Part shown: piece by piece, positions 43,097-55,127 of the stretch
Layout: each line of letters starts with the position of its first letter
How positions within the stretch are numbered: the stretch's first letter is position 1
NCBI RefSeq assembly: GCF_000426345.1
Contig: NZ_AUFE01000018.1
Coordinates: 46,627-110,626 of the forward strand
Length of the DNA stretch: 64,000 nt
Origin: Cupriavidus phytohabitans
GTDB lineage: Bacteria > Pseudomonadota > Gammaproteobacteria > Burkholderiales > Burkholderiaceae
Reading direction: 5' to 3'
Translations under genes and position numbers: made by a program
Notes under the pieces: model-generated
What the model saw: only the letters and a program-made list of their open reading frames with translations
What the model was told of the DNA's origin: nothing
The model's database searches: none

Positions 43097-43945
43097 TGCT
43101 GACCTCCATATCGTAGATGTGAAGGCCCGCCGCTCATTCTCACCTGAGGTGGCGGGCCAGACGACGGGGGTGAGAAAACCGGACGATACGGAAACCGGCC
43201 CAGCCGAAGCTGGCCCCGCCCGGCCCGCCGTAAAGTGAAGGCGCACACAAGCGCAACGGACTCGAAAATTGCCGCTTGCGCGACCGTCCGTGTATCGTAA
43301 ACCGGGTTCTCACACCCGACTCCTGTTGATCAGGAGCCCAGCCAGTCTAGAGAACCCTGCCGTTCACAATCAAGGCGCAGATTGTGAAGGATTGATACGC
43401 TAAGTCAAGCGCCAATGCAGGCGATGCCTGGAGGGCTTGGGGTACTGATGACATGCTGCGGCCGTTGAACCGCCTGGTTCCGCCCTCCTGGGCGGGTCAC
43501 TTTTTGGCCGAGCGCCAAAAAGTAACCAAAAAGCGCGTCGCCTGAGCGGCTGGCTGGGCCAATTTGGCGCTTCTGGTGATATGGGCGGCTTTGGTCTCAG
43601 TGAAGCGCAGTCGCGGTTCCAACCTGCTACGCCAGGTGAGTGAGTGTGGGTGCCTGGCGAATACCCACTTTTGAACAATCCCCAGGACGGGTGTAGGCCG
43701 CCTGCTACCTGCGGCATCGCATCATCGCCTACGGCTGCGCTGCGCGCCGCTCAGTCTCGCCGGTGAGGTGCCCTGGCACGGGCCCGCATCGCTTCGCTCG
43801 CTAGGCGGCAACGGCAATGGCCAGGGGAGATCGGCCGCGCTGCCATGTTAGGGCACGCGCGCAGCGCAGCCGAAGGCGTCCCACCGATAATGCACTCAGC
43901 AGGCGGCAACAACAGACCACAGCGAAAGTAATCATGCGACAGGCT
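43097..43945. other. Long gene-poor region beside the CDI locus
   Basis: About 850 bases with no credible gene. A short open stretch on the minus strand (43400-43717) is low-complexity and built around the hairpin at 43499-43523. The region after 43690 is rich in short GC repeats. It may be a recombination scar next to the cdi genes. Confidence 0.4.
43499..43523. repeat. Extragenic hairpin element
   Basis: ACTTTTTGGC-5-GCCAAAAAGT, perfect 10-bp stem, with the related AACCAAAAAGCGC next to it. This word combination is found in dispersed intergenic repeats in many proteobacteria. Confidence 0.5.
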
Positions 43946-45718
43946 TCAGTACTGGTAAGCCACCTGCACCCCGCCCGTCACGCCTGCCGTATGGAATGCG
44001 GTGGGCTTGTAGATCGGAACCCCGACAAACAGGTCATAGGACAGCCGGCCGAAGCCGGAGCCGAAGCCGCCGCGCGCGCCGATCACAGCGCCAGCCAGTT
44101 GCCTGCCAACTAGCACGGCGGTAGATGGCCCGAATACGTGGCCGTAATCGACGCCTGCATAGACGGCCTGTCCGGTGGTCCCAATCGGCGCCTGCAGTTC
44201 ATTACGCCAGTAGAAGCCGCTGTCGCCGGCCAGCAGGTTCTCGCCGTCGAAGCCACGCACGGTGTAGCGGCTGCCGATGGTCATCATGTCCAGCGCATAG
44301 AGGCGGTCGCCGGTGTACTGGCCTCGGAAGGTGGTCACGTAGCGCAGCGGCTGGCTGCCCAGCTTGAGCGGCACCGAGAGATTGGTATCAGCAACCACCA
44401 TGCGGTAGCGCCAGGTCGGGCCACCATCGGCCGCCAGCGTGTCGGCTTGCGAACCGAGGCCGCCGATGCCCTGGCGGTACACCATGCTGCCGTCGAACTG
44501 CGCCGCGCCGAAGTAATGGCGGTCGGTGAAACCAGCCTCCAGCACCGTGTTGTTGCGGTGCTGCTGCTCAATCTCCGTGTCCTCGATGAAGCTCTTGCCA
44601 AAGCGGCGCGACAGCCGGAACTGCACACCCAACACGTCGTCCTGGCTGCGGCGGATCACCCGGTGCAGCGTGAGGTCGGCGGTTTGCGATCTGCCGCTGG
44701 AGATAAACGTCTGGTTGACGCCCGCGATCTGCTGGTAGTAGTTGTTTGAGTAGGCGGAGACCGTGGCGGTCCAGTAGCCCCACGGCACCGAATAGAAGCC
44801 GTTCCAGCCCTTGGTGCCATGCTGCTTGTCGCTGAACTCCACGTCCTGCATGTAGCCGACGTTGAACAGGTCGTTCAGGCCCAGCGGGTTGTCAATGCCG
44901 ACGCTCAGGTTGCCCACCCACTTGCCGGTGGCGCGCGTGCCCGAATTGTCGACAGATGCCACCACGGTCCACGGCTTGGCGCGCTTGACCGTGATGACCA
45001 CGTCGCTGACGCCAGGCACATTGGTGGGCACGACCTGCATGTCCGCGTCCTGGCTGGCAACGCGCTTCATCTGCTCCAGCCCTTGCTCCAGATCACGCAG
45101 GTTCAGCAGATCGCCCGCGCGGGCCGGGAACGCCGATTTCCACGTGCCGCGCGTGTCCGGGTCGGCGAAGCGCAGCTCACCGATCACGCCGGGAATCAGC
45201 GACAGGCGCAGCGCGCCGGTGCTGATGTCCTGCTGCGGCAGCAGCACGCGCGTGGTCACGTAGCCCCGGCTCAGGATGGCCTGCGACGCCCCTTTGGTCA
45301 GCACATCCAGTCCCTGCTTGCCGACGCACGCGCCCTGGTAGTGCTCCAGCCAGGCGCGGGCGAAGGCGAACGGATCTTGCGGCAGCGCCCAGGCGCTTCG
45401 TGCTTGCGATGCGGCGGGCAGGTCGGGCGGCACTTCCAGTACGAAGCGGTCGATGCGGAAGCACGGCGTCTCGGTCGGCAGTGGAGGGTATTCGACGGGC
45501 GCCATGTCTTGCGCGCGCACGCCCGGCGCCTGCACGGCCTGGGCACGTTCGCGGACTTCCTGCTGTTGGCGGGTGCGCTGCTCTTGCTCGGCTGCGGTGG
45601 TGGCCGCTTGGCCGGGCAATGCTTGGGCGAGAGCAAGCGAGGGCAGCGATAGCAGAAACGAGACAAAGGGGGTGACGCCGCGTGCCTTGCTGCCCGCGCC
45701 AGTTTGACAATATGACAT
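43946..45718 (-). CDS. cdiB: CdiB-type TpsB outer-membrane transporter
   Basis: 590 residues. The signal peptide is FVSFLLSLPSLALAQ, followed by a Gln/Glu-rich linker, a POTRA region (PCFRIDRFVLE near residue 84, then LSLIPGVIGELRF) and a FhaC-type 16-stranded barrel. The barrel includes the conserved L6 loop VRGFDGENLLAGDSGFYWRN and ends VQVAYQY. TpsB proteins secrete the matching large exoprotein across the outer membrane. Here it is last in the order cdiA-cdiI-cdiB, as in the Burkholderia-type CDI loci (bcpAIOB). The gene is intact, unlike the cdiA it serves. Confidence 0.93.
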   Translation of the reverse strand: MSYCQTGAGSKARGVTPFVSFLLSLPSLALAQALPGQAATTAAEQEQRTRQQQEVRERAQAVQAPGVRAQDMAPVEYPPLPTETPCFRIDRFVLEVPPDLPAASQARSAWALPQDPFAFARAWLEHYQGACVGKQGLDVLTKGASQAILSRGYVTTRVLLPQQDISTGALRLSLIPGVIGELRFADPDTRGTWKSAFPARAGDLLNLRDLEQGLEQMKRVASQDADMQVVPTNVPGVSDVVITVKRAKPWTVVASVDNSGTRATGKWVGNLSVGIDNPLGLNDLFNVGYMQDVEFSDKQHGTKGWNGFYSVPWGYWTATVSAYSNNYYQQIAGVNQTFISSGRSQTADLTLHRVIRRSQDDVLGVQFRLSRRFGKSFIEDTEIEQQHRNNTVLEAGFTDRHYFGAAQFDGSMVYRQGIGGLGSQADTLAADGGPTWRYRMVVADTNLSVPLKLGSQPLRYVTTFRGQYTGDRLYALDMMTIGSRYTVRGFDGENLLAGDSGFYWRNELQAPIGTTGQAVYAGVDYGHVFGPSTAVLVGRQLAGAVIGARGGFGSGFGRLSYDLFVGVPIYKPTAFHTAGVTGGVQVAYQY

Positions 45719-45730
45719 GTGATCTACGCG

Positions 45731-46021
45731 TTACGATTTGCGGTCGTCAGGTTCTGGCCCATTCGTTTCAGATGTCCCTTCCGACGACTCCTCGTAGCTC
45801 TTTTTGGCTTCACGCCAAGCGGATTTTTCGAACGGTCTAAGACCTAGCATCTTTGCCTTGCTTGAGTATCCACCAACAGCGGCAAGAGCTAGACCGAAAG
45901 ACATGAGCAAAATGGACTCAACCTTAGAGAGGCTTATAAAAACGATGCCCGCGCCCACGATGACAAGCGTCCATCTAGCTCCCGTAGAGAGCCCACCATC
46001 CTCAATAATTTTGATTTTCAT
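45731..46021 (-). CDS. cdiI: Candidate CDI immunity protein, two-helix membrane protein
   Basis: 96 residues. Start ATG overlaps the stop of cdiA (ATGA), so the two are coupled. After a short polar start (MKIKIIEDGGLSTGARW) come two membrane helices (TLVIVGAGIVFISL and ILLMSFGLALAAVGGY) and a charged tail (KSYEESSEGTSETNGPEPDD). No family recognised, which is normal for immunity proteins. The position directly after the cdiA toxin end, the size and the lower GC content all fit. A membrane immunity protein suggests the toxin acts on the inner membrane. Confidence 0.7.
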   Translation of the reverse strand: MKIKIIEDGGLSTGARWTLVIVGAGIVFISLSKVESILLMSFGLALAAVGGYSSKAKMLGLRPFEKSAWREAKKSYEESSEGTSETNGPEPDDRKS

Positions 46022-46780
46022 TTCCCTGGCGACTTATAGGGTTTTGCCCATTCTGAGCCTTTGACAGATTCTGCAACTTCATTGAATACAGGACTGCCCA
46101 TTGGATATCGTTCGGAGACTGTGAAGTTAATTAGATCGACAGTGCTATCAAAGCCAAAGGCTTTGGCATTGGGGCGAGCAATTTGCTCTATCGCACTAGC
46201 GGTAAGACCAAATGCCGTTGCACCCAGGGCTGTGACAACCGCACTGGGTTGATGAATACCTGGAACCGCTGCTGCCGCGCCTGCAGCAGCCGATACTCGG
46301 CCAGCTTGTTGGGATAGCGACGATGCCACATCAGCAACATTGGTGCGCCGATCAGCAATTTCCTGCGGTGAATAGTCCTTTGGCAGTCCCGCGGCACAAG
46401 CAGCCTGGCCCGCACCGCACTTGGCGGTCGGCAACTGCCCGGAGGAATTGCTGTACTTCACCACATTGCTGTAGTCCTGTTTGCTGGAATATGGAACGTC
46501 GCCTTGCATTGCCTTCTGTTGCGACTGGATGTAGGCGATGATCTCAGCATTACCCTGGGCTTGTACCTCCCGGATTTGCGTTGTGCCAGCTACCGATGCC
46601 CATTGCGCGCCGCCATCGTAAGGCTTGGTTGTGGCTGCATCGATTTGATCTGGGCGACCTGACTCCAGTACCTTGCCATTCATATCAACTACATCCGACA
46701 GGCGCATTTGGGCCTCGATCTGCTCTACGGTGTACTTGCCTTGACTGTTGGCAGCCATCTTCTTGGCTAATTGCCTTTCA
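46018..46780 (-). other. Variable C-terminal (toxin) region of CdiA
   Basis: The last about 250 residues of CdiA follow the conserved YNRQLHPDE segment, which in Burkholderia-type CdiA marks the start of the variable part. GC content falls clearly here and through cdiI. It ends with a hydrophobic Ala/Gly/Leu stretch (VVTALGATAFGLTASAIEQI) before a basic tail. No known nuclease or other toxin motif is visible, and a membrane-acting toxin is the simplest reading. Confidence 0.5.
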
Positions 46781-49700
46781 TCAGGATGCAACTGACGATT
46801 GTAGCGGTCCACGTTTGCTGCTGTCGCAGCACCCGAGGCACCTCCCACAATCGCACCGATGCCGCCCGCCGCGATGTTCGCCGCAACATTGCCCAGCGTC
46901 TCGTTCAATGCGGCATTGCCGGTGTCAGCGCCGGTTGCCACGGCGTTGCTGAGTTTGTTCAGCTTGTCGCCGGCCAACGAGGCGACGCCGGCACCCGCAG
47001 CACCCGCCAACGCGTTGCCGCCGCCCAATCCGGCTACGAGCGCCCCACCTGCGGCGTGCAGCGCAGCCCGGTAGCTGCCACCGTCCTCCCAATTCTTGGC
47101 TTCGGCATCGTACTTCGCGGCCAGTTCGAGATCGCCTGCTTCGCGTGCCTGCTTCGCGTTGGCTTGCGCCTCCTTCAGCTTTGCGCCGGCAACGTCGCCC
47201 ACTGTCTTGGCAACGGATTCGCCGGCCGCCTGCGCGGCCGCCATCATGTCAGCCTGCTTGCTCAACAGGTTGTCCAGGTCCGGGTTGCTGCCCACCTGCG
47301 TATTGGTGTTCGACGTGTCACGCTGCAGCGTTGCCAGATCCTGCTTCTGGTTGGCGCCATCGGTGATCCTGATAGTCCCTTCGGCCACTGCCGCCTGCGC
47401 CACGCCATCCTCGCTGCCGCTCTTGTGCTGCGGGATCATCGGATTGATGCCGCCGGTGTTCTTGCCCGAAGTCGGGCCGCTATTGCTCTGACCGCTCGGG
47501 GCGCCCATCGCGCCACCTGCGGAGACACCCATCGACGTTGCGCTGTAGTCCGAATGGTTCTTGATGTCGCTCCAGGTGAGCGTACCGGTGGTCAGGCTGT
47601 TCTTGTCCTTGCCCGCCTCGCTGGCGATCACGGCGGCCTTGAGATCCGTGTTCCCCTTCACGTTGATATCGAAGCCACCTTCGCCAGCGTAGATGCCGGA
47701 CTGCTCGGACACGTTCGCATAGCTGCCATCCGCCTTGCCCTTGGAGGCGGAGACACTGGCCGAGCCGCCGCCCTGGCTGATGCTGAAGCCACCTCCCATG
47801 CTCTGCTGCCCGGCGTGCGATTCCTCGGTGTCCTGCCGGCTGGCGATATTCAGGTTGCCGCCCACATCGCCGACGACCTTGCCACCGCTGACCGTCGCGC
47901 CCAGGAGGTTGGTGTCATTGCCCGACACGAAGGTGACCGATTCCTTGCCAGTCACGTGGCTGTTGACCTGCGTCGTGTCGTGGCTGTCGGCATTGCCCTT
48001 GGCCTTGGATGCCGAGGCGGACACCCCAAAGCCCTGCGCACCATAGGACACGCCCACGCTCGCGCTGCTGGACTTGTTGGCGCTGTGGCTCTCGTCGGTA
48101 TCGGTGGCCGATACGACATTGATGTCATGCTTCGCACCCAGCGCCACCTTGTTGGCGTCGATGCTGGAGCCTACGATGCTTAGGTCACCCTTGGTCTGGT
48201 TGCCGTTGGCATCCACCCCGGTCGCCACAAATGCGGCAGTGCCGCCTGCCTTAACGCGCGAGCCGTCGTGGCTGGTGCTGTCCTCGGTGAGCGTCTGCTT
48301 GCTCTGACTGGAGCCCCAGGAGAGCGTCAGCGCCGCACCGGCGGTCGGGCTGGCGCCGCCAGCCAGCGCACTACCTGCGTCGAAGGCATCGCGCCCAGCG
48401 GCGATGCCCCACAGCGCCGAGGCCCGTCCGTCCTCGCTCTTACCGGCGGCATTGAGCTTGTTGCCGGCATTGATGGCAGCGCCAATCGCGCCGCCCGACA
48501 TCCCCAACGTGAAGCCGCTTTGCTTGACTTCGTGCGTCTCGTCATGGTGCTGCGTACCCTTGGCGGCTTCGATTGTCACGTCGGCACCAACGCCGGTCAC
48601 GTCCTTGGCAGCGATCAGGTCGCTGCCGCTCACCTTGAGGGCATTACCGGCGTTCAGATGCACGCTGCCATCGGTCGATCCCACCAGGCTGCCGGTTTGG
48701 GTCACGGCGCTGTCGTTGATAGTGTCTTTCTGGTCGCGCTTGCCAAAGGAAATGCCCGAGCCGGTCGCGCCCAATCCGGATTTGGTCGTGTGCTCGTAGT
48801 CATGTGAGGAACTGGTGTTCTGCGCGCTGCCGATGGTCAGGTCGCGACCCGCGTCCAGGTTCACATCCTTGGTCGCCACCACGGTGGAGCCGGAGACCGT
48901 GAGGTCGCGCCCGGCCCTGGCGGTCACACTGTCGGCCGACACCAGCGATCCCACCGCGATGGTCTGCTGCTGGCTACTTTCCTTGGTCGTCTGCTCCTTG
49001 GACATGAAGCCGGAATGCTTGGTCTCCGACCATTCCTGCACACTGTGTTTCTCATTGACGGTGCCGACAGTGACATCCCCGGTTGCGATCAGGTTGGCGG
49101 CGCCCTTGTCGGTGGTGACCGACGATCCGAGCACCGCCAGGTTGCCGGTACCGTTGCTGTCCGTCGATGCTGCAATGCCATTGGCCTGCAGCACCGCGTT
49201 CACAGTGGCCGACTGGCCCGCGGCGAGATTGGCATTGTTGCCAGCGTGCACCGAACTGCCGCTCACGGTCTCGTCAGATGACGATTTCGTGTACTCCGCC
49301 CCCTTGCCGCCGAGCGAGCCTTCGCTGTGCGTATGCGTGTCGACGGCGGCGGTGACGGTGGTGTCGCGTCCCGCTACCAGCGAGGCATTGCCCCCCGCTT
49401 CGATGGCCGAGCCGGTGAGCGTGGCATCGCGTCCGGCCACCGCCACCACATTGTTGCCAGCCTGCACCGAACTGCCCACGGTGACCGTGGTCTGGTCGTG
49501 GTAGTAGCTCTGGCCGCCGCGCGAGCTGGAATCCTGCGTGGTGCTAGTCGCTACGGTGCCAAGGTTCACGTCGCGGCCCGCGCCCAGCAGGGCATTGTTG
49601 CCCGCGCCGACCACGCCGCCGGCCATGTTGATGTCGCGACCGGCGAGCACGCCCACATTGTTGGTGGCGGTGATAGCCGCCACCGCGCCAATGCCTGTTG

Positions 49701-52275
49701 CACCGGCGCTGTGGCTGCCCATCGTGACCTGGTTTGAGATCGTCTGCGTCTCGTTGATCACGTCGCGGCCTGCCGATACCAGCGTATCGGTGCCGGTGAT
49801 GCGCCCGCCCAGGTTGCGCACGTCCTGCTGGGCCTTGACCACAGTGGTGCCGGCGTTGCCGATTTGCCCCCGGTTCACGATGTTGTTGCCCACGACCTGC
49901 GTCGCCACATCGCCGACGACCCTGCCGCTGTTGGCGAGGTCGCCGGTGGCGTTCAGGTTCACCTGATTGCCGGTCACCAGCGCCCCGGTGTGCTGCAGGT
50001 CGACCGAGTTGGACTGCGCCAGGTACAGCTTGGGCACCAGCACAGTCTGGTGGCTGCCATCGGGCAGGGTCAGGTCCTGGCTCACCAGCCACACCATGTC
50101 GGTGGTGAGCTGAGCCATTTGGTCCTCGGACAGGCCGATGCCCGGCGCCAGGTTGAAGGCCTTGGCGTACATCAGGCCGCTGTCCATCAGTGCCTGGTAC
50201 TCGGCCAACTGGTCGCTGTAGCCCACTAGGTAAGTGCGCCCGGTCAGCTGGGTCACCTGGTCGCGGATCAGTTTTTGCTCGTAGAAGCCGTCGCCCAGGC
50301 GCTTCTGCGTCATGGGCGGGTCCAGGCCAAGCTGGCCCAGCATGTAGTCGCTAGAGATGAACTTGGTGAACTGGGTAAAACGCGGGTCGGTGGCGATCAG
50401 GTAGGTGGCGCCCGGCGCGGTCTGATAGCGGTACAGCCCGTTGGTCGGCAGCGTCAGGTTCGGGATCCCGCCGCTGGCGGTGCCCAGCGTTTGCGGGGCC
50501 TTGCCCGCGCCTCCCGCCGCGCCGGCCACCTGCGTGCCGCTGGCGCCGCCACCAGACAGGTTGCCACCGCTGCCGGTGACGGTCTGACCCTCCCGATTCA
50601 CCGTGGCCACGGTGATGGTCTGCGCCGTGGTCTGGACTGTCTGGTTGGCCGAGGCGACCGCTGGCAGCGCCATGACCGTGGTCGGTGCCTGCGGGTTGGT
50701 TGGATTCACCACCACCTGCGTATCGCTGTTTCCGCCCGTCTTTTGATGCCAATAGAAGGTCGAGGTATCGGTGGTGCTGACGGACGCCTGCAGCGCTGTG
50801 CCTATGTCCTGCACGCCGCCATCGGGCGCCACGCGGATCAGGTCGCCGCCGGCGGCCATGATCGAGGACTGATTCAGGATCGCGCCACCGGCGCTGTTGA
50901 TGCGAATCGAGCCTCCCGCCTGCAGCTTGGCCGGGTCGGTGGCACTTACCAGTTGGTCGGTAGTGGTGGTGGTCGTGGTCGTGCGCGCGATCTCGCTGTA
51001 GTCGTGGCTGTCCGGGCCGAGGTCGTAGCGCATCCGCACCTGATCGGGACGGATCTGGGTAGCCGGGTCGTAGTCCGGCCAGAAGGTGATGGTGTAGGTG
51101 CTGCCGTTGTCGGTGATGGACTGGTAGTACTGGGTGGGGTTGCTGGTCAGGTTGCGTGCCAAAGACGTCGGCGGCGGGCAATCCGAACAGATCACCCGCG
51201 AACTCGCATCGAAGTACTCCTCCACCGGCGACTGGGCAAAGGCGAAGGTCTGCGTCGAGGCGTTGAGATTCGAAACCGTGGACTTGTCCACTGTCACCGT
51301 GACCGGCTGCATCAGCGCAAGGGTGCGGCTGGCGCTGACCGGCGCACTCTCGCCACTCCACCGCCAGCTAGGGAAGGTCACGCTTTCGTGAAAGTTCAGA
51401 TCCGCGCCGGACATGCCCGCATTCCACATCGTCAGCGTCTGGCTAGCGCTGGTCACCGGCGTGCCGGGTGCCGTGACGATACTGGTGCGGGTGTTGCTGA
51501 ACTGGTTGGCGGCGATGTCGATGTCGCGCTCGGCCTCGATGTTCGCCGAGCGGTTGATCAGCGTCGTGACCTGGTTGGCCAGCAGTCCGGTCAGCAGGTC
51601 GCGCGTGCCGTCGCGGGCGATCTGCATGTTGCCCGCGCTGTATAGCGTCGCGCCGTCCAGGTTGCGCACCGAGTTGGTGGCGTAGACGTTCAGATTTTGC
51701 ACAGCGGCCATCAGCGCCGCCACGCCGGTGTTGGTGATGTCCGTGGCCTTGACCGTCACATTGTTGCCGATGACGGTGCCGGTGTTGTTCAGCGTCGGGC
51801 TGTTGGTCTGAACCGTGTCGCCCTCGATGCGCCCGGCGTTGTCGATCGACTCGGTGGCCGTCACCGTGGTGTCGGACGAATTGATCGTCGCGTCGGCGGC
51901 GTTCACGACCTTGGCAGCGGAAGCAGTCAAGACGCCCGCAGCGGCCAGCGTCGCGGTATTGGTAAGGGTGCCGGTGGCGGATACCCGCATGTCGCCATCT
52001 GCGCGCAGGCGGTTGGCCGCGTCGTTCGTGTAGTCGCCCGTCACATCCAGCGCCAGGTTGCGCCCGGCGATCATGTCACCGCTGCCCGACACCGCGCCTT
52101 GCACCGCGATGTCCTGGTTGGCCTTGATCGCGCCGTTGGCGTTGGTGAGGGACGCCACCTTTAGGCTGACATCGGTCCTGCCCAGCACCTGGCCACCGTC
52201 GTTGACGAAGGTGGCATTCTGGCTGTCCAGCGTCAGGCCATTGCCGCCGTAGAGCGTGCCCTGGCGGTTGTCGAC

Positions 52276-52278
52276 CTA
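52276..52278 (-). other. In-frame amber stop within cdiA
   Basis: Codon TAG between NITH and VDNRQGTLYGG; the reading frame continues unchanged on both sides. A single C-to-T change from CAG would create it. Confidence 0.8.
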
Positions 52279-54779
52279 GTGCGTGATGTTCAGGTTCAGC
52301 CCGCCGCCCGCCGCCACGAACCCGCCCGCCGTGCCGTCACTGGTATTCGTCAGCGTCTGCGTGTTGAGGGTCACATCGCCATTGCCGCCGACCTGGCCCG
52401 CCGTATTGGTCAGCGCCGTGGTGCCCGTCACCGTGGTGGCGCCGTCGCCGGCATTGGCGATATCGCCGCGCGTGTTGTCGACGCTCGCTGCTGCCACGGT
52501 CGCCTGGCCGTGTTCGCCGTTGGCGGCAATGGTGCCGTCGACGTTGGTCAGCGCCCCGGCTGCCGTGGCTGACAGGTTCCCGCCGGATTGCGCCGAGCCC
52601 GCCGTGTTGTCCAAACCGCCGCCGCTGGTGACCGTGAGGCCGGTCTTGCCGTACAGCGCGCCTTGCCGGTTAAGCAGGTCACCGGTAGCCTGGATCGTTG
52701 CCAGGCGCTGCGCCGACATCACGCCCTGAGCATTATTCAGCGTGAAGGCTTGCGCCTGGAGATCGCCATTGGTCTGGATTGCGCCCTCGGCATTGCTGGC
52801 CGCGCCCTGGCTGGTGATGGCCAGCGCGCCCGAGCCGGCGTGCGAGATGCTGCCGCTGTCGTTGACCAGCGTGCCGGCCTGCACGGTCAGGTTCCGGCCG
52901 TTCGTCATGACCTCGCCGCCGGTGTTATCCAGCGTGCCGCCTGCGGCAATCGTCGCGTCCGTCTCGCCGTATTGGCGGATGGCACCACCCCGGTTGATCA
53001 GGTCGCCGGTGGTGCGAATCGCAAGCTGGTCGCCTTCGACACTGCCAGCGGTATTGTCCAGCGACTGCGCCGACAAGCTGGTGTTGGCCGCCGATACCGT
53101 GCCCTGGCGGTTGCTCATGGCGCCGGCCACCATGGTGGCGAGCGCGCCGCCCGCTGTCAGCCTGCCGGTGTCATTGTTGAGCGATGCGGCATTGATGTCC
53201 GCATCGACCGCGGCGCTGACCTGGCCGCTATTGGTCATCATCCCGGCGGCAAGCTGCACATCGCCGTTGCCGCCAATCACGCCGCCTTGGGCACCACTGG
53301 CGGTGGTGCCCAAGGCGTTGACCAGCGCACCGCTGACCTGGATCGACAGGCCCTCACCGTTCAGCGAGGTGATACGGCCGGCGGTGTTGTCCAGCGACAC
53401 ACCGCTGGCGTTCAGCGCGCCACCGGCCTGTACGACGCCCTGCATGTTGTTGATGGCGCCTGTTGTCTGAAGCTTGGTCGCACCCTGCGAGACGATCTGG
53501 CCAGTCTGATTCGACAGGCTTGCGGCGGTCAGAGTGGTAGCGGCTCCGCTGGACAGGTTGCCCCGGTCGTTGATCAGCGCGCCCGCAGCGGCGGCAACCA
53601 GCCCAGCGCCTGCGCTGGTGGTGGCGCCGGTCAGGTCCAGATCGCCAGTGCTGGCACCGAGGTTCAGGTTGCCGCCCGCCGAGGTCTGGCTGCCCGCCAG
53701 GTTGGTGCTGGTGGCCTGGATAGTGGCGTTGCCGCTGGCAATATTCCGGCCCGTGGCCGACACTACACCGGGCGTGGCGACCACAGCGAGGTCGGCAGGG
53801 CTCGCCGCCGTGCCATCGTCGTTCAAACCTGCCGCCAACGTGCCGGTGGAACTGACGGTGCAGCCATAGGCGTTGAGCCACTGCTGCGCGGCCAGCGTGC
53901 CGCTGTTGGATAGGGTGCCATCGGTGTTGATCGAGGCGGCGCCCTTCGCGTAGGTCGTGCCGCTGTTGTCGATGCCATCGCGCGCATAGGCGACGATGTT
54001 GCCGCTGGCATTGGTCTGGCCGGCCAGGATCAACTGGCCCTGCGCCGTCAGGGTCAGGTCGCCGGCCTGGGCCGCCTGCACGCCGCGCAAGGACACGCCG
54101 ACGCCGTTCTCGGTCGAGGCGAGAATGATCTTGCTCGCATACATGCCTCCCAGCTGACCGACGTCAATCCCGAGTGCTGGAGCCGGGCCCGCCCCTGCAA
54201 TTGGGATCGCCGCCAAAGTTTGTCGGTCCACTTGGTTGGCGCCCGCGATGACGTTCAACTGGTTCGCGTAGAGCGCCGCATTCGCCTGCACCGCGCGCGC
54301 GATCAGGTCCACCTGATCCACATTCGCCGCGTTCAGGCCATCCCCCTGCACGGTGATCTGGCCGCCGGTCACGCGGTAGGCGTCGAGGCTGCCGCTGCCA
54401 CCAAAGACGGGTGACCCCGTCGAGAGGGTCGCGCGGGTTGTGTTGATGAAGCCGAGTCCATCCACCAGCAACCCGTTGGGGTTGGCCACCACGACCTCGG
54501 CGCCGGGGCCGGCCACCTCGATATAGCCGCGCAGCTGGCTCGGGCTCGCGGTTGGGCTGTTGACGTTGTTGATGATGATCCGGGCCGAGCCGCCAGGCAG
54601 CAGGTTCGGGTTGCCGTTCACATACCCTCCCTGCTGGGTGTTTGAGACGGCCGGCGAGTTGTTCAGGATCACGCCAGCCTTCGGTACATCGAATTGCGTG
54701 TAGCCGTTGGTCGATACCCCAGCGGCGGAGGGCCGGGTGATATTCACCTGCTGGATGCCGTTCGCGGTCTGCACCACCA

Positions 54780-54782
54780 GGG
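54780..54782 (-). other. Frameshift in cdiA after the signal peptide
   Basis: Frame 1 reads ADPNAGANRP and then is lost; the TPS domain (LVVQTANGIQQ) is in another frame. One base missing in the CCC run, for example CCCC to CCC, explains it. Total length 9005 bases is one short of a multiple of three. Confidence 0.75.
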
Positions 54783-55127
54783 CCGGTTGGCGCCGGCGTT
54801 GGGGTCGGCGACCACTTGGGCGGTACTCGCCATCGGCACACCCAGTGCCATCCAGGCACCCAGCGTCAGCGCGGGTACTGCGAAGCGCGTCACTATCGTT
54901 CTCGCCGCCGGAATGCCGCTGCTGCCAAGCCATCCTTTGCCGCAGCCATTGGCACTCTCTTGCACGGGGACCAGCATCCCGCGCGCGGAATTGAAGACGA
55001 TACGATAGAGATTCTTGTTCATGGATCGACGACTGGACAATCAGCTGACAGCGGCGGCAGAATGCGCCGGAAACGCAGATAACCCCAAGCGCCTGACGGC
55101 GCAAGGGGCCGTTCCGTACGGCTGCGG

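Larger units (their letters stand above)
46018..55022 (-). pseudogene. cdiA: cdiA/FhaB-type exoprotein, disrupted by frameshift and amber stop
   Basis: The gene runs from the ESPR-type signal start at 55022 (MNKNLYRIVFNSARGML) to 46018. Restoring one base near 54780 and reading through one codon at 52276-52278 gives about 3001 residues. The order is signal, TPS domain (LVVQTANGIQQVNITRPSAA, GLLVDGLGFINTT), a long haemagglutinin-type region of DNxxG/N repeats, then a pretoxin region (NVAANIAAGGIGAIVGGASG) and the toxin end. The frameshift separates the signal from the TPS domain, so no secreted product is expected. The piece 46018-52188 alone keeps a 2056-residue frame from an internal ATG. 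Confidence 0.85.

Noticed and set aside
43400..43717. Minus-strand open frame of 105 codons in the gene-poor region
   Set aside because: Low-complexity sequence built on a repetitive hairpin, no ribosome site and no recognisable fold.
46018..55022. Repeats in cdiA as a CRISPR array or satellite DNA
   Set aside because: They are protein-level DNxxG-type haemagglutinin repeats with diverged DNA, not exact repeats with spacers.
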